Assembly: GCA_003164305.1 (NCBI GenBank)
Contig: PLSZ01000006.1
Location: forward strand, 1-6,905
Origin: Acetobacteraceae bacterium
GTDB taxonomy: Bacteria; Pseudomonadota; Alphaproteobacteria; Acetobacterales; Acetobacteraceae
Direction: 5' to 3'
Length of the DNA stretch: 6,905 bases
Both the position numbers and the translations under genes were made by a program. This document shows, one piece after another, positions 1 through 6,774 of this stretch; position 1 is the stretch's first letter; each line of letters starts with the position of its first letter. The notes beneath the pieces were generated by a model that ran no database searches, was not told the origin of the DNA, and saw only the letters and a list, made by a program, of their open reading frames with translations.

Positions 1-630
1 TATGCCGGGGTGGCCGCGCTGCGGGTCAGCGGAGCGGTTACCCTCGACGGCGGCGGCCAGGTGTCGATGACCGACGCGTCGGGTTACGCGAGCGCGACCA
101 CGCAGGCGATCGCCGGCACCGCGTCGTCCGACTCCCTCGACAACATCGACAACCTCATTTCCGGCTACGGTTCCCTTGGTGCCGGCACGCTGACTCTGAC
201 CAACGAGGTCAAGGGCACCATCAAGGCGATCGGCGGCGTTCTGACGGTGGATACCGGCGCCAACACAGCCACCAACAAAGGCCTGATGGAGGCGATTGGC
301 GGCACGTTGCAACTCGCGACCAACGTCGCCAACAGCGGCACCATCCTGGCCGGAGCAGCCGGAGGTGTCGTGGTCGCGGCGGCGGTCGCCAACACCGGAC
401 TGGCGGAGGCAGCCAGTGGCGGCACGCTGACGGTTCAGGGCACCGTCGACGGCACCGCCAGCAGCGTCAAAGTGTTGGCGGGCGGCACACTGGTGCTGGA
501 TGGCGGCCTGCTCTCGGGCGGCACGCTGACCAACGCGGCGACCGGAGTTGTCGATGTCACTACCAACGGCGGCACGCTGACGAACCTGGCGATCGTTAAC
601 GCCGGGTCGCTCAACGTGATCGGCAACCCA
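1..630 (+). repeat. Long passenger repeat, unit 0 (type A)
   Basis: This is a 210-residue unit whose left edge falls exactly at the Tyr of the repeat boundary, so the window begins in the middle of an array. The first half (1-315) carries the constant core, including LDNIDNLISGYG at 136-171, LGAGTLTLTNE and GLMEAIGGTLQL. The second half (316-630) is type A: NSGTILAG, SGGTLTV, GGTLVLDGG, then TTNGGTLTNL and the closing VIGN-Pro that leads into the next unit. Confidence 0.85.
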
Positions 631-3600
631 TATGCCGGCACCGCCGTCGCGCATATCGGCGGCACGGTGACGTTGTCCGGCGGCGGCGCGGTGACACTGT
701 TCGATGCCTCGGGGAATTTCGCTTCGTCCACGCAGGTGGTCACCGGAACGAAATCCTCCGATACGCTGGACAACGTCGATAACCTGATCAGCGGTTACGG
801 CCAGTTGGGCGGCGGTGTGCTCACGCTGATCAACGAGGCCAAGGGCACCATCGAAGCGACCGGAGGCTTACTGGTTGTCGATACCGGAACCACCACCGCC
901 ACCAACCGCGGGCTGTTGGAGGCGGTCGGCGGCACGCTCGACCTGCGAAGCGTCGTGGATGAGACAAGCGGTGGCGCCGTCGAGGCCCTGAACAACGGCG
1001 GAACCACCTCCGGCGTCGTGTTGCTGGACGGCGCGACGTTGCTCGGCGGCACGATCTCGACCGATCTGAAGGACGCCGCGTCGGTCGTGGAAACCGCCGG
1101 CACCCTGGCGTCCACCCTGGATGGCACCGCCGCGGCGATCACGTTCGCCACCGGCGCGCACGTCCAGATCAACCCGGCGCAGACGCTGATCGCGAAGGGC
1201 ACCATCGCCAATCAGGGCACGCTGAGTGTCATCGGCAATGTCTACAGCGGGGCGGATTCCGAACTGAACGTCTCCGGCACGCTGACGCTCTCGGGCGGCG
1301 GGCTGGTTTCGCTGGAGGAGGCTTCGGGCAATAATTCCGCCGTGCAGGAGATCGTTGGCGCCGCGGCGTCCAGCACGCTGGACAACATCGACAACCTGAT
1401 CAGCGGCTACGGGATGCTTGGCGCCGGAACGTTGGCCCTGACGAACGAGTTAAAAGGCACCATCGACGCGACCGTCGGCGTTCTGACGCTGGATACCGGC
1501 ACGAACACGGCCGTCAATCACGGTCTGATGCAGGCTCTGGGCGGCACGCTGCAACTGAACACCGCGCTGTCCAATGACGGCTCGATCACCGCCGGAGCGG
1601 GTGGCGGCGTCGTGGTCGCGGCGGCGCTGAGCAATGCCGGCGTCATCACGGCGGCGAGCGGCGGCACCCTGACGGTTCGCGGGATGGTCTCAGGCGCGTC
1701 CAGCGATGTCACCGTGGCGAGTGGCGGCGCGCTGATCCTGGACGGCGGCACCATTTCCGGCGGCGTTTTGCACAACGCCGCCAATGCGACGATCGACGTC
1801 ACGACCGGTGGCGGCCTGTTCGACAGCCTGACCATCGACAACGCCGGCTCGTTCAGCGTGGCCGGAAATCCATACAGCGGCGTTGTGGCGGAGAAAGTCA
1901 TCGGGGGCACCGTCACCTTGTCCGGCGGCGGCACGGTGTCGCTGCTCGACGCCTCGGGCCTGAATTCCTCCGCCAGCCAGGGAATCACCGGCGCCACCGA
2001 TTCCGCCACGCTGGACAACATCGATAACCTGATCACCGGCTACGGGCTGCTCGGTGCCGGAAAGATGACGCTGGACAATGAGGCCAAGGGCACGATCGAG
2101 GCGACCGTCGCGACCCTGGTGGCCGACACTGGCGCCAACCTGATCGTCAACAAAGGCCTGATGGAGGCGGTCGGCGGCACGCTCCAGGTCGCCAGCGGGC
2201 TGACCAACAGCGGGACTGTCCTGGCCGGCGCGGCGGGCGACGTGATCGTGGCCGGCGCGATGACCAGCACCGGCCTCGCCGAAGCCTTGAACGGCGGCAC
2301 TCTGACGGTCGGCGGCGCCATCAGCGGCGCCTCCAGCACCGTGACGGTCGCGGCCGGCGGCACGCTGGTGGTCGATGGAGGCACGCTGTCCGGCGGCACC
2401 GTGAGCAACGCCGCGAAGGGCGCGATCCAGGTCACCACCAATGGCGGCACGCTGGCCGATCTGGCGCTAACCAACGCCGGCACGCTGAGCATCATCGGCA
2501 ATCCGTACAGCGGCAAAGTGGCGACAGTGAACATCGCCGGCACCGTGACGTTGTCCGGCGGCGGCACGGTGTCGATGCTGGATGTCTCCGGGCTGAACGA
2601 CGCCTCGCAGGAGATCACCGCGAGCGTGGTCGGCGCGACGCTGGATAACGTGGATAACACCATCAGCGGCTACGGGACGTTGGGCGCCGGGCTCCTGACG
2701 TTGGTCAATGAATCCAAGGGCACCGTCGAGGCGGCCATCGGCACGCTGACCGCCGATTTCACCACCGTCGGCATGACCAATCAGGGGCTGATGGAAGCCA
2801 ATGGCGGGACGCTGGTACTGCGTGGAGTGATCGACGGCACGCAGGGCGGCACGATCGCGGCTCTGAGCAATGGCGGCACCTCCGGGGTCGTGTCGCTGGA
2901 CGGCGCGACGTTGCGCGGCGGCACGATCGCGACCGACGAGAAAGATCCAGAATCGCTGGTCGAACTGACCAGCAATGGCGGCACCCTGGATGGCACCGCG
3001 GGGGCAGTCACGCTCGCCGCCGGCGCCCAGATCCTGGTGAGCGGCGCTCAGACGCTGACCGCGAGCGGCACTATCGCCGATGAGGGAACCATCACGCTGG
3101 CCGGAAATCCGTACTCCGGCGCCGCGACGGAGCTACGCGTGGGCGGCACCGTCACGCTGACCGGCGGCGGCGCGATCGCCATGTCCGATATTTCCGGATT
3201 GTTTTCCACCAGCGCGCAATCGATCATCGGCGGCACCGCCTCCGACACCCTCGACATCGCCCACGGCCGCGTCTCCGGCTTCGGTCAACTGGGCGCCGGC
3301 ACGCTGACGCTCATCAACGAGGCCGCGGGCACGATCGACGCGAGCGGCGGCACGCTGACCGTGGATACGGGGGCGAACACCGTGACCAGTCAGGGATTGC
3401 TGACCGCGGACATCGGCGGCGTGCTGGATTTGCGCTCGAACGTGGCCAACGCCGGGGTGCTGGCGGCCGAAGGCACGGTAACCAACGAGGCCACGCTGAC
3501 CAACACCGGCGACCTGATCGCTGACGGCTTGTTTTCCAATGCCAACACCGTGATGGGTGGCGCGACCGTTTCAGCCTCGGGCACGTTCGCCAACCTCGTG

Positions 3601-6600
3601 GGCGCCGTCGTCACCGGAACGGTCGCCGCCTTCGGCACGGGCGGGACGATCTCCAACCTCGGCACCATCGACGGGGTGGTTACCATGACCGGTGGCGATC
3701 GGCTGGTAACGGGCGCCGGCGCGGTGTTCGCCGGCGGCATCACCGGCGGCAGCGGCGGCAACACGCTGGAAATCGCCAGTGGTCCCTACACGCTGACCAA
3801 CTTCAACGCGCCGGGCACACCCCAATACAGCACGCTGCAAATCGACGCCGGGGTCACGCTGATCACCGATGGGTCCGACAACCTCAGCGGCATCGCGCTG
3901 AACAACGACGGGATCATCGACCTGACGGCGTTCGAGGCCGACTCGCCGTTTCAGAACGCCGGCGAAATCGTTGGCGACATCACCCTCAGCGCCGGCGTGC
4001 CGCTGACCAACAGCGCCGGCGGGGTCATTTCCGGCGCCGGCCTGGCGGTGATCGAGGCCCTGGGCCCGGCATCGGTGATGAACGCGGGCATGATCGATCC
4101 GGCGACCTACGGCGTGGATCTCATGGCCGGCGGCACGGTCACCAACGCGGCGGGCGGCACCATCGACGGCACCGTCGCGGGCGTGCTGGTCACCGGAGGC
4201 GCCGGAACCGTGATCACCGGCGGCTCGATCATCGGCGGCGGCACCGATGCCGTCTCGCTCCCGGCCGGTTATGCCAACCGGGTGATCCTGGATCCCGGCG
4301 CGGCCTTCATGGGCCTCGTCGATGGCGGCAATCCGGCGGGAGGCACCATTGCGAGCGTGCTGGAACTCGGCGGTGTGGCGGGTTCCACGACGTTGAGCGG
4401 CCTCGGTTCCCAGTTCGTCGGCTTCGGCACGGTGGCGATCGACTCCGGCGCATATGTGCTGCTGAGCGGCGCCAACACGCTCGGGGCGGGCGTGGCGCTG
4501 ACCGACGCGGGCGTGTTCAGCATCAAAGGCGGCGCCAGCCTGACCGAGGCGTCGGCGGGCGTCGTGTCCGGCTCGCTGACCACGGTCGATGGCGTGGGAT
4601 CGTCCTGGAACGCCGCCGGCGGCCTGGTGGTGGGCGGTCCAGGAGGCGCCAGCCTGGTGGTCAGCGGCAAGGGCAGCCTCGGCGCGGCGGGCTCCCTGAC
4701 CGCGCTGGTATTGGGCTCGGCGGCCGGCGGGACGGGCGCTCTGACGGTGACCGGAACGGGATCGCGGGCCACGCTGACCGGCCAGGTGAACGTCGGCCAG
4801 GCGGGCGGCGGCGTGTTGACGGTGGCGAACCAGGGCACGGCGTTCACCGGCGGTTCGGCGCTGGCGCCGTCCGCCGGCATCGATGCCGCCAGCGCGGCCG
4901 GCGGCGCGGGAACGATCGCGGTGACCGGGACGCGATCGCTGTTGCACAACACGGGCGCGTTCATCGTCGGCGACGCGGGCGTGGGCGACCTGGCGATCTC
5001 CGGAGGCGGCACGGTAATTACCTCGCCGGGCACCGTCGCGGGCCTCGCGGGCCTGGTGATCGGCGCGTCCGCCGGCGCGGCGGGGTCGAGCGCCGAGGTC
5101 AGCGGCGCCGGCTCGCGGTTGGACGTCACCGGCCTGCTGGATGTCGGCATCGACGGCTCGGCCGGATTGCTGATCGATGGCGGCGCGACGGTCACCGCGG
5201 CCTCGCTGGATGCCGCCAATCTGGCGACGGCGGTCGGCGAGGTCACGCTGTCCGATCCCGGCACCGCGCTGATCGTTTCGGGGGACGCCACGGTGTCCGA
5301 CGATGGAACGGGCGTGTTGTCGGTGCTGAATGGCGCGTCGTTCTCGGCGCGGTCGCTGACCATCGGGTCGCAGACCGACAGTTCGGGCGCTCTGGTCGTT
5401 TCGGGCAACAACACGACGCTGACCGTCAGCGGCGAGCTCAACATCGGCACGGCTCTGGGCACCGGCGATCTGACGGTCGGGCCGGGGGCGGTGGTCAACG
5501 CGTCGGTGGTGAATTTGCAGGGCGGCGTGGTGCTGGAGGGAGGGCTGCTCGACCCAACCGTCTACATCGAGAACGGCGGCAGCACGACGGGTGGCTTCGG
5601 CACGGTCTCTTCGCAGTTCATCCTGCTCGAAGGCACCATCCTTTCCAACGGCGGCAAGTCCGGCAAGCAAACCGAGGTCGTTCAGGGCACGGTGGTCGGT
5701 GGCGGCACCGCCACCATCAATGGGTCCGTTTCGGTCAACGGTCCCGGCATTCTGCAGATCGGCACACACGACACGATCGAGCTGACAGGGGCCGTGCTGA
5801 ACGCCGCGACGACGACCTTCACCGACAACCTGACGCCGACCGGCACTTACACGGTTAACAACAGTGTGATCGACGTCGTGTTTCAGGATACGACGGGCGT
5901 TTTGCAACTGGACGACATCGCCGGGTTCGCCGGGACCGTTACGACGTGGAAGGCGGGAGATTCGTTCGTCATCACCGGCGGGACCTTGTCGAACATCGGG
6001 GTCAGCAACGGCGACACGTTGACGGTGCACGACAGCGGAACCGAAGCGGGCGCGGGCGGCATTGACTCGATCATTTTCGGCTCAGCGATCGGCGCGGGCG
6101 GGTTCAGCATCGTCAACGGCAATACCGTGCAGGCGGTGGCCTGCTTCGCCGAGGGCACGCGCATCCGGACCGAGCAAGGCGACCTGGCGATCGAACAACT
6201 GGCCGCCGGCGATCATGCGGTCACCGCGGACGGCGCGTGCGAGCCGATCGTTTGGATCGGGCACCGCGCGGTGAACTGCCGCGCGCATCCGGCACCGGAG
6301 CAGGTGTGGCCCGTGTGCGTGCGCGCCGGGGCGTTCGGCGAGGCCGTTCCGGTGCGCGATCTTTATCTGTCGCCGGATCATGCCGTGTTCGTCAACGGCG
6401 TGCTGGTGCCGGTGAAGTTGCTGATCGACGGCACGCGCGTGGTTCAGGTGAAACGCGAGCGGGTGCGGTATTTCCACGTGGAATTGCCGCGTCACGCGAT
6501 CATCCTGGCGGAAGGGCTGACGGTGGAAAGCTACCTCGACCTCGGCGATCGGGCGAACTTTCACCAGAACGGGGAAACGATCCGGCTGTTTCCCGATTTC

Positions 6601-6774
6601 GCCGCGCGGCTCGCACCGAAGACCGCGATGCTGTGGGAGACAAAGGGCGCGGCGCCGTTGGTCCTGGCGGGAGAGGCGCTTGAAGCGGCGAGGCGGACCG
6701 TGGCCGTGGCGGTGTCGAGGGCGGCGATCCCGGTCCATGAGCGCGACGTCATGGCAACAATCGCCATCCGGTAG
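1..6774 (+). CDS. Giant repetitive surface/secreted protein with C-terminal Hint domain (5' partial)
   Basis: The frame is open from base 1 to the TAG at 6772-6774, at least 2257 residues. The start lies upstream: GTG at 10 has only nine bases before it, and those encode Tyr-Ala-Gly, the boundary found at later repeats (Asn-Pro-Tyr-Ala/Ser-Gly). Residues 1-2047 are low-complexity Gly/Thr/Ala/Val/Asn sequence with alternating hydrophobic residues, as expected of a stacked parallel beta-helix or solenoid. They carry long repeats, a beta-helix-like transition, T5SS/PEP-CTERM-type repeats and a pre-Hint module. Residues 2048-2257 are a Hint_2-like domain with tail. I see no cysteine before Cys2048, which fits an exported protein. 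The likely role is a surface or extracellular structural or adhesive protein processed at the Hint junction; this is inferred from architecture. The export route is unseen. A type I system is plausible because no C-terminal beta-barrel is present. Annotation pipelines would probably call it 'Hint domain-containing protein'. Confidence 0.93.
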   Translation, partial: YAGVAALRVSGAVTLDGGGQVSMTDASGYASATTQAIAGTASSDSLDNIDNLISGYGSLGAGTLTLTNEVKGTIKAIGGVLTVDTGANTATNKGLMEAIGGTLQLATNVANSGTILAGAAGGVVVAAAVANTGLAEAASGGTLTVQGTVDGTASSVKVLAGGTLVLDGGLLSGGTLTNAATGVVDVTTNGGTLTNLAIVNAGSLNVIGNPYAGTAVAHIGGTVTLSGGGAVTLFDASGNFASSTQVVTGTKSSDTLDNVDNLISGYGQLGGGVLTLINEAKGTIEATGGLLVVDTGTTTATNRGLLEAVGGTLDLRSVVDETSGGAVEALNNGGTTSGVVLLDGATLLGGTISTDLKDAASVVETAGTLASTLDGTAAAITFATGAHVQINPAQTLIAKGTIANQGTLSVIGNVYSGADSELNVSGTLTLSGGGLVSLEEASGNNSAVQEIVGAAASSTLDNIDNLISGYGMLGAGTLALTNELKGTIDATVGVLTLDTGTNTAVNHGLMQALGGTLQLNTALSNDGSITAGAGGGVVVAAALSNAGVITAASGGTLTVRGMVSGASSDVTVASGGALILDGGTISGGVLHNAANATIDVTTGGGLFDSLTIDNAGSFSVAGNPYSGVVAEKVIGGTVTLSGGGTVSLLDASGLNSSASQGITGATDSATLDNIDNLITGYGLLGAGKMTLDNEAKGTIEATVATLVADTGANLIVNKGLMEAVGGTLQVASGLTNSGTVLAGAAGDVIVAGAMTSTGLAEALNGGTLTVGGAISGASSTVTVAAGGTLVVDGGTLSGGTVSNAAKGAIQVTTNGGTLADLALTNAGTLSIIGNPYSGKVATVNIAGTVTLSGGGTVSMLDVSGLNDASQEITASVVGATLDNVDNTISGYGTLGAGLLTLVNESKGTVEAAIGTLTADFTTVGMTNQGLMEANGGTLVLRGVIDGTQGGTIAALSNGGTSGVVSLDGATLRGGTIATDEKDPESLVELTSNGGTLDGTAGAVTLAAGAQILVSGAQTLTASGTIADEGTITLAGNPYSGAATELRVGGTVTLTGGGAIAMSDISGLFSTSAQSIIGGTASDTLDIAHGRVSGFGQLGAGTLTLINEAAGTIDASGGTLTVDTGANTVTSQGLLTADIGGVLDLRSNVANAGVLAAEGTVTNEATLTNTGDLIADGLFSNANTVMGGATVSASGTFANLVGAVVTGTVAAFGTGGTISNLGTIDGVVTMTGGDRLVTGAGAVFAGGITGGSGGNTLEIASGPYTLTNFNAPGTPQYSTLQIDAGVTLITDGSDNLSGIALNNDGIIDLTAFEADSPFQNAGEIVGDITLSAGVPLTNSAGGVISGAGLAVIEALGPASVMNAGMIDPATYGVDLMAGGTVTNAAGGTIDGTVAGVLVTGGAGTVITGGSIIGGGTDAVSLPAGYANRVILDPGAAFMGLVDGGNPAGGTIASVLELGGVAGSTTLSGLGSQFVGFGTVAIDSGAYVLLSGANTLGAGVALTDAGVFSIKGGASLTEASAGVVSGSLTTVDGVGSSWNAAGGLVVGGPGGASLVVSGKGSLGAAGSLTALVLGSAAGGTGALTVTGTGSRATLTGQVNVGQAGGGVLTVANQGTAFTGGSALAPSAGIDAASAAGGAGTIAVTGTRSLLHNTGAFIVGDAGVGDLAISGGGTVITSPGTVAGLAGLVIGASAGAAGSSAEVSGAGSRLDVTGLLDVGIDGSAGLLIDGGATVTAASLDAANLATAVGEVTLSDPGTALIVSGDATVSDDGTGVLSVLNGASFSARSLTIGSQTDSSGALVVSGNNTTLTVSGELNIGTALGTGDLTVGPGAVVNASVVNLQGGVVLEGGLLDPTVYIENGGSTTGGFGTVSSQFILLEGTILSNGGKSGKQTEVVQGTVVGGGTATINGSVSVNGPGILQIGTHDTIELTGAVLNAATTTFTDNLTPTGTYTVNNSVIDVVFQDTTGVLQLDDIAGFAGTVTTWKAGDSFVITGGTLSNIGVSNGDTLTVHDSGTEAGAGGIDSIIFGSAIGAGGFSIVNGNTVQAVACFAEGTRIRTEQGDLAIEQLAAGDHAVTADGACEPIVWIGHRAVNCRAHPAPEQVWPVCVRAGAFGEAVPVRDLYLSPDHAVFVNGVLVPVKLLIDGTRVVQVKRERVRYFHVELPRHAIILAEGLTVESYLDLGDRANFHQNGETIRLFPDFAARLAPKTAMLWETKGAAPLVLAGEALEAARRTVAVAVSRAAIPVHERDVMATIAIR
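631..1242 (+). repeat. Long passenger repeat, unit 1 (type B)
   Basis: This unit has 204 residues. The first half (631-945) repeats the constant core, with LDNVDNLISGYG at 766-801 and GLLEAVGGTLDL at its end. The second half (946-1242) is a different sequence, type B: SGGAVEALNNGG, GVVLLDGATLLGGTISTD, then LDGTAAAITFATGA and TLIAKGTIANQGTLSVIGN. Only unit 4 shares this second half. Confidence 0.85.
1243..1872 (+). repeat. Long passenger repeat, unit 2 (type A)
   Basis: This unit has 210 residues. The constant half spans 1243-1557, with LDNIDNLISGYG at 1378-1413, identical in protein to unit 0. The type A second half spans 1558-1872 and is somewhat diverged from units 0 and 3: it reads NAGVITAASGGTLTV where they have TGLAEA, and TTGGGLFDSL where they have TTNGGTL. 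Confidence 0.85.
1873..2505 (+). repeat. Long passenger repeat, unit 3 (type A)
   Basis: This unit has 211 residues. The constant half spans 1873-2190, with LDNIDNLITGYG at 2011-2046. The type A second half spans 2191-2505. That half is closer to unit 0 than to unit 2, sharing NSGT(I/V)LAGAAG, TGLAEA and TTNGGTL. The adjacency of two type A units (2 and 3) breaks a simple A-B alternation. Confidence 0.85.
2506..3111 (+). repeat. Long passenger repeat, unit 4 (type B)
   Basis: This unit has 202 residues. The constant half spans 2506-2820, with LDNVDNTISGYG at 2641-2676. The type B second half spans 2821-3111 and closely parallels unit 1: GGTIAALSNGGTSGVVSLDG, ATLRGGTIATDEKD, LDGTAGAVTLAAGAQ and QTLTASGTIADEGTITLAGN. 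Confidence 0.85.
3112..3432 (+). repeat. Degenerate terminal half-unit of the long repeat array (unit 5)
   Basis: The constant half is recognisable from the Tyr-Ser-Gly boundary through GTVTLTGGG, LGAGTLTLINE, LTVDTGANTVT and GGVLDL. The signature motif at 3250-3285 has decayed to LDIAHGRVSGFG. Neither the type A nor the type B second half follows. The sequence moves instead into a different beta-helix-like region, so this unit looks like the end cap of the array. Confidence 0.75.
3433..4266 (+). repeat. Transition region of short Gly/Asn/Thr-rich beta-helix-like repeats
   Basis: This in-frame segment has about 278 residues and short irregular repeats of the form G-x-(I/V/L)-x-N-x-G-x-(I/V), for example TNTGDLIADGLFSN, ISNLGTIDGVVTMTGG, NNDGIIDLT, QNAGEIVGDITL, MNAGMID, and TNAAGGTIDG followed by VLVTGGAGTVITGGSIIGG. 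Such rungs are typical of right-handed beta-helix passengers in large adhesin-like proteins. No catalytic motif is visible. The fold is inferred from the pattern alone. Confidence 0.6.
4267..4584 (+). other. Conserved passenger module beginning GYANRVILDPGAAF
   Basis: The peptide GYANRVILDPGAAF, followed by a VDGGN turn, the run SVLELGGVAGSTTLSGLGSQ and FVGFGTVAIDSGAYVLLSG, has the form of a module I recall from many large alphaproteobacterial surface proteins, with a GY-NR(L/V)-DPGA-F start and a SGLG-QF-GFG centre. It links the beta-helix-like rungs to the short T5SS/PEP-CTERM-type repeats. I know no biochemical function for it. The family recognition is from memory and the boundaries are approximate. 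Confidence 0.55.
4585..5580 (+). repeat. Six T5SS/PEP-CTERM-associated-type repeats
   Basis: Six copies start near 4585, 4747, 4921, 5098, 5248 and 5398, spaced 150-177 bases apart. The shared pattern is V-x-G-x-G-S-x-hydrophobic, then G-x-(hydrophobic)-x-(V/I)-G, G-x-G-x-L-x-(V/I), and a closing G-G/A turn. Examples are VDGVGSSW followed by LVVGGPGGASLVVSG, and VSGAGSRLDVTGLLDVG. This fits the T5SS/PEP-CTERM-associated repeat family (TIGR04393 as I recall it), found in autotransporters and PEP-CTERM proteins. Copy 5 (LSDPGTALIVSG) is the most diverged. After copy 6 the sequence passes into LQGGVVLEGGLLDPTVYIEN. Confidence 0.65.
5581..5886 (+). other. Spacer region of the passenger between short repeats and pre-Hint module
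   Basis: About 102 residues continue the beta-rich style. They contain GFGTVSSQFILLEGTILSNG, VVQGTVVGGGTATINGSVSV, and GPGILQIGTHDTIELTG. The order G-x-G-x-V, then G-T-I-x-(S/A)-N-G-G, then G-x-L-Q-I-G is what I associate with the segment just before the pre-Hint module in related proteins. No enzymatic motif is visible. Confidence 0.5.
5887..6141 (+). other. Pre-Hint module
   Basis: Residues 1963-2047 read DTTGVLQLDDIAGFAGTV, then WKAGDSFVITGGTLSN, then NGDTLTVHDSG, and end NGNTVQAVA directly before the catalytic Cys. The arrangement L-x-L-x-x-x-x-x-F-x-G-T-V, W/F-x-x-G-D-x-(F/I) and a short beta hairpin is the usual lead-in to Hint_2 domains in alphaproteobacterial proteins. Autocleavage before Cys2048 would leave this module at the new C-terminus of the passenger, ending in Ala2047. 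Confidence 0.6.
6142..6771 (+). other. Hint (Hedgehog/intein) self-processing domain, Hint_2 type, with conserved tail
   Basis: The domain opens with CFAEGTRI at Cys2048 (6142-6144), the block A nucleophile. It continues with the block A-type IEQLAAGDHAVT, then PIVWIGHRAV and VRDLYLSPDHAVFVNGVLVP. SPDH at 6370-6381 (Ser2124-His2127) sits where the block B T-x-x-H motif is expected. YFHVEL plus RHAIILAEGL (His2165) resembles block F. The block F end, where a splicing intein has His-Asn, reads VESYLD, so the C-terminal splicing pair is absent. By family knowledge this predicts an N-S acyl shift and N-terminal cleavage at Ala2047/Cys2048, as in Hedgehog, and not splicing. The tail contains NGETIRLFPDFAARL and GAAPLVLAGEALEAARR, which I recall as a common extension of this family. 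All four cysteines of the protein lie here. Confidence 0.88.

Noticed and set aside
10..12. GTG at 10 as the start of the giant gene
   Set aside because: The three codons before it complete a conserved repeat boundary, no ribosome binding site fits in nine bases, and no signal sequence follows. The gene continues upstream.
1..3432. CRISPR array or DNA-level direct repeat element
   Set aside because: The periodicity is about 600-630 bases, in frame, conserved in protein and drifted at silent sites. It reflects protein repeats and not short identical repeats with unique spacers.
4269..5498. Minus-strand open frame of 409 codons rich in Pro, Ser, Thr and Val
   Set aside because: Its composition is what results from reading Gly/Ala/Val-rich codons backwards. 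It overlaps the well-supported short repeats, and no domain or start context supports it.
3571..6030. Minus-strand open frame of 819 codons opposite the giant gene
   Set aside because: It is the antisense shadow of a GC-rich, Gly/Thr-rich coding sequence. Its translation is low-complexity Arg/Ala/Gly/Asp/His text with no recognisable domain, while the + strand has coherent repeats and a Hint domain over the same bases.
6142..6546. Splicing intein interrupting a host protein
   Set aside because: No homing endonuclease is present, the C-terminal His-Asn and following nucleophile are missing, and no second host segment follows the domain. It is a terminal Hint domain.
6082..6738. Minus-strand open frame of 218 codons across the Hint region
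   Set aside because: The + strand here encodes a clear Hint domain. The antisense product is Arg/His-rich with no recognisable family.
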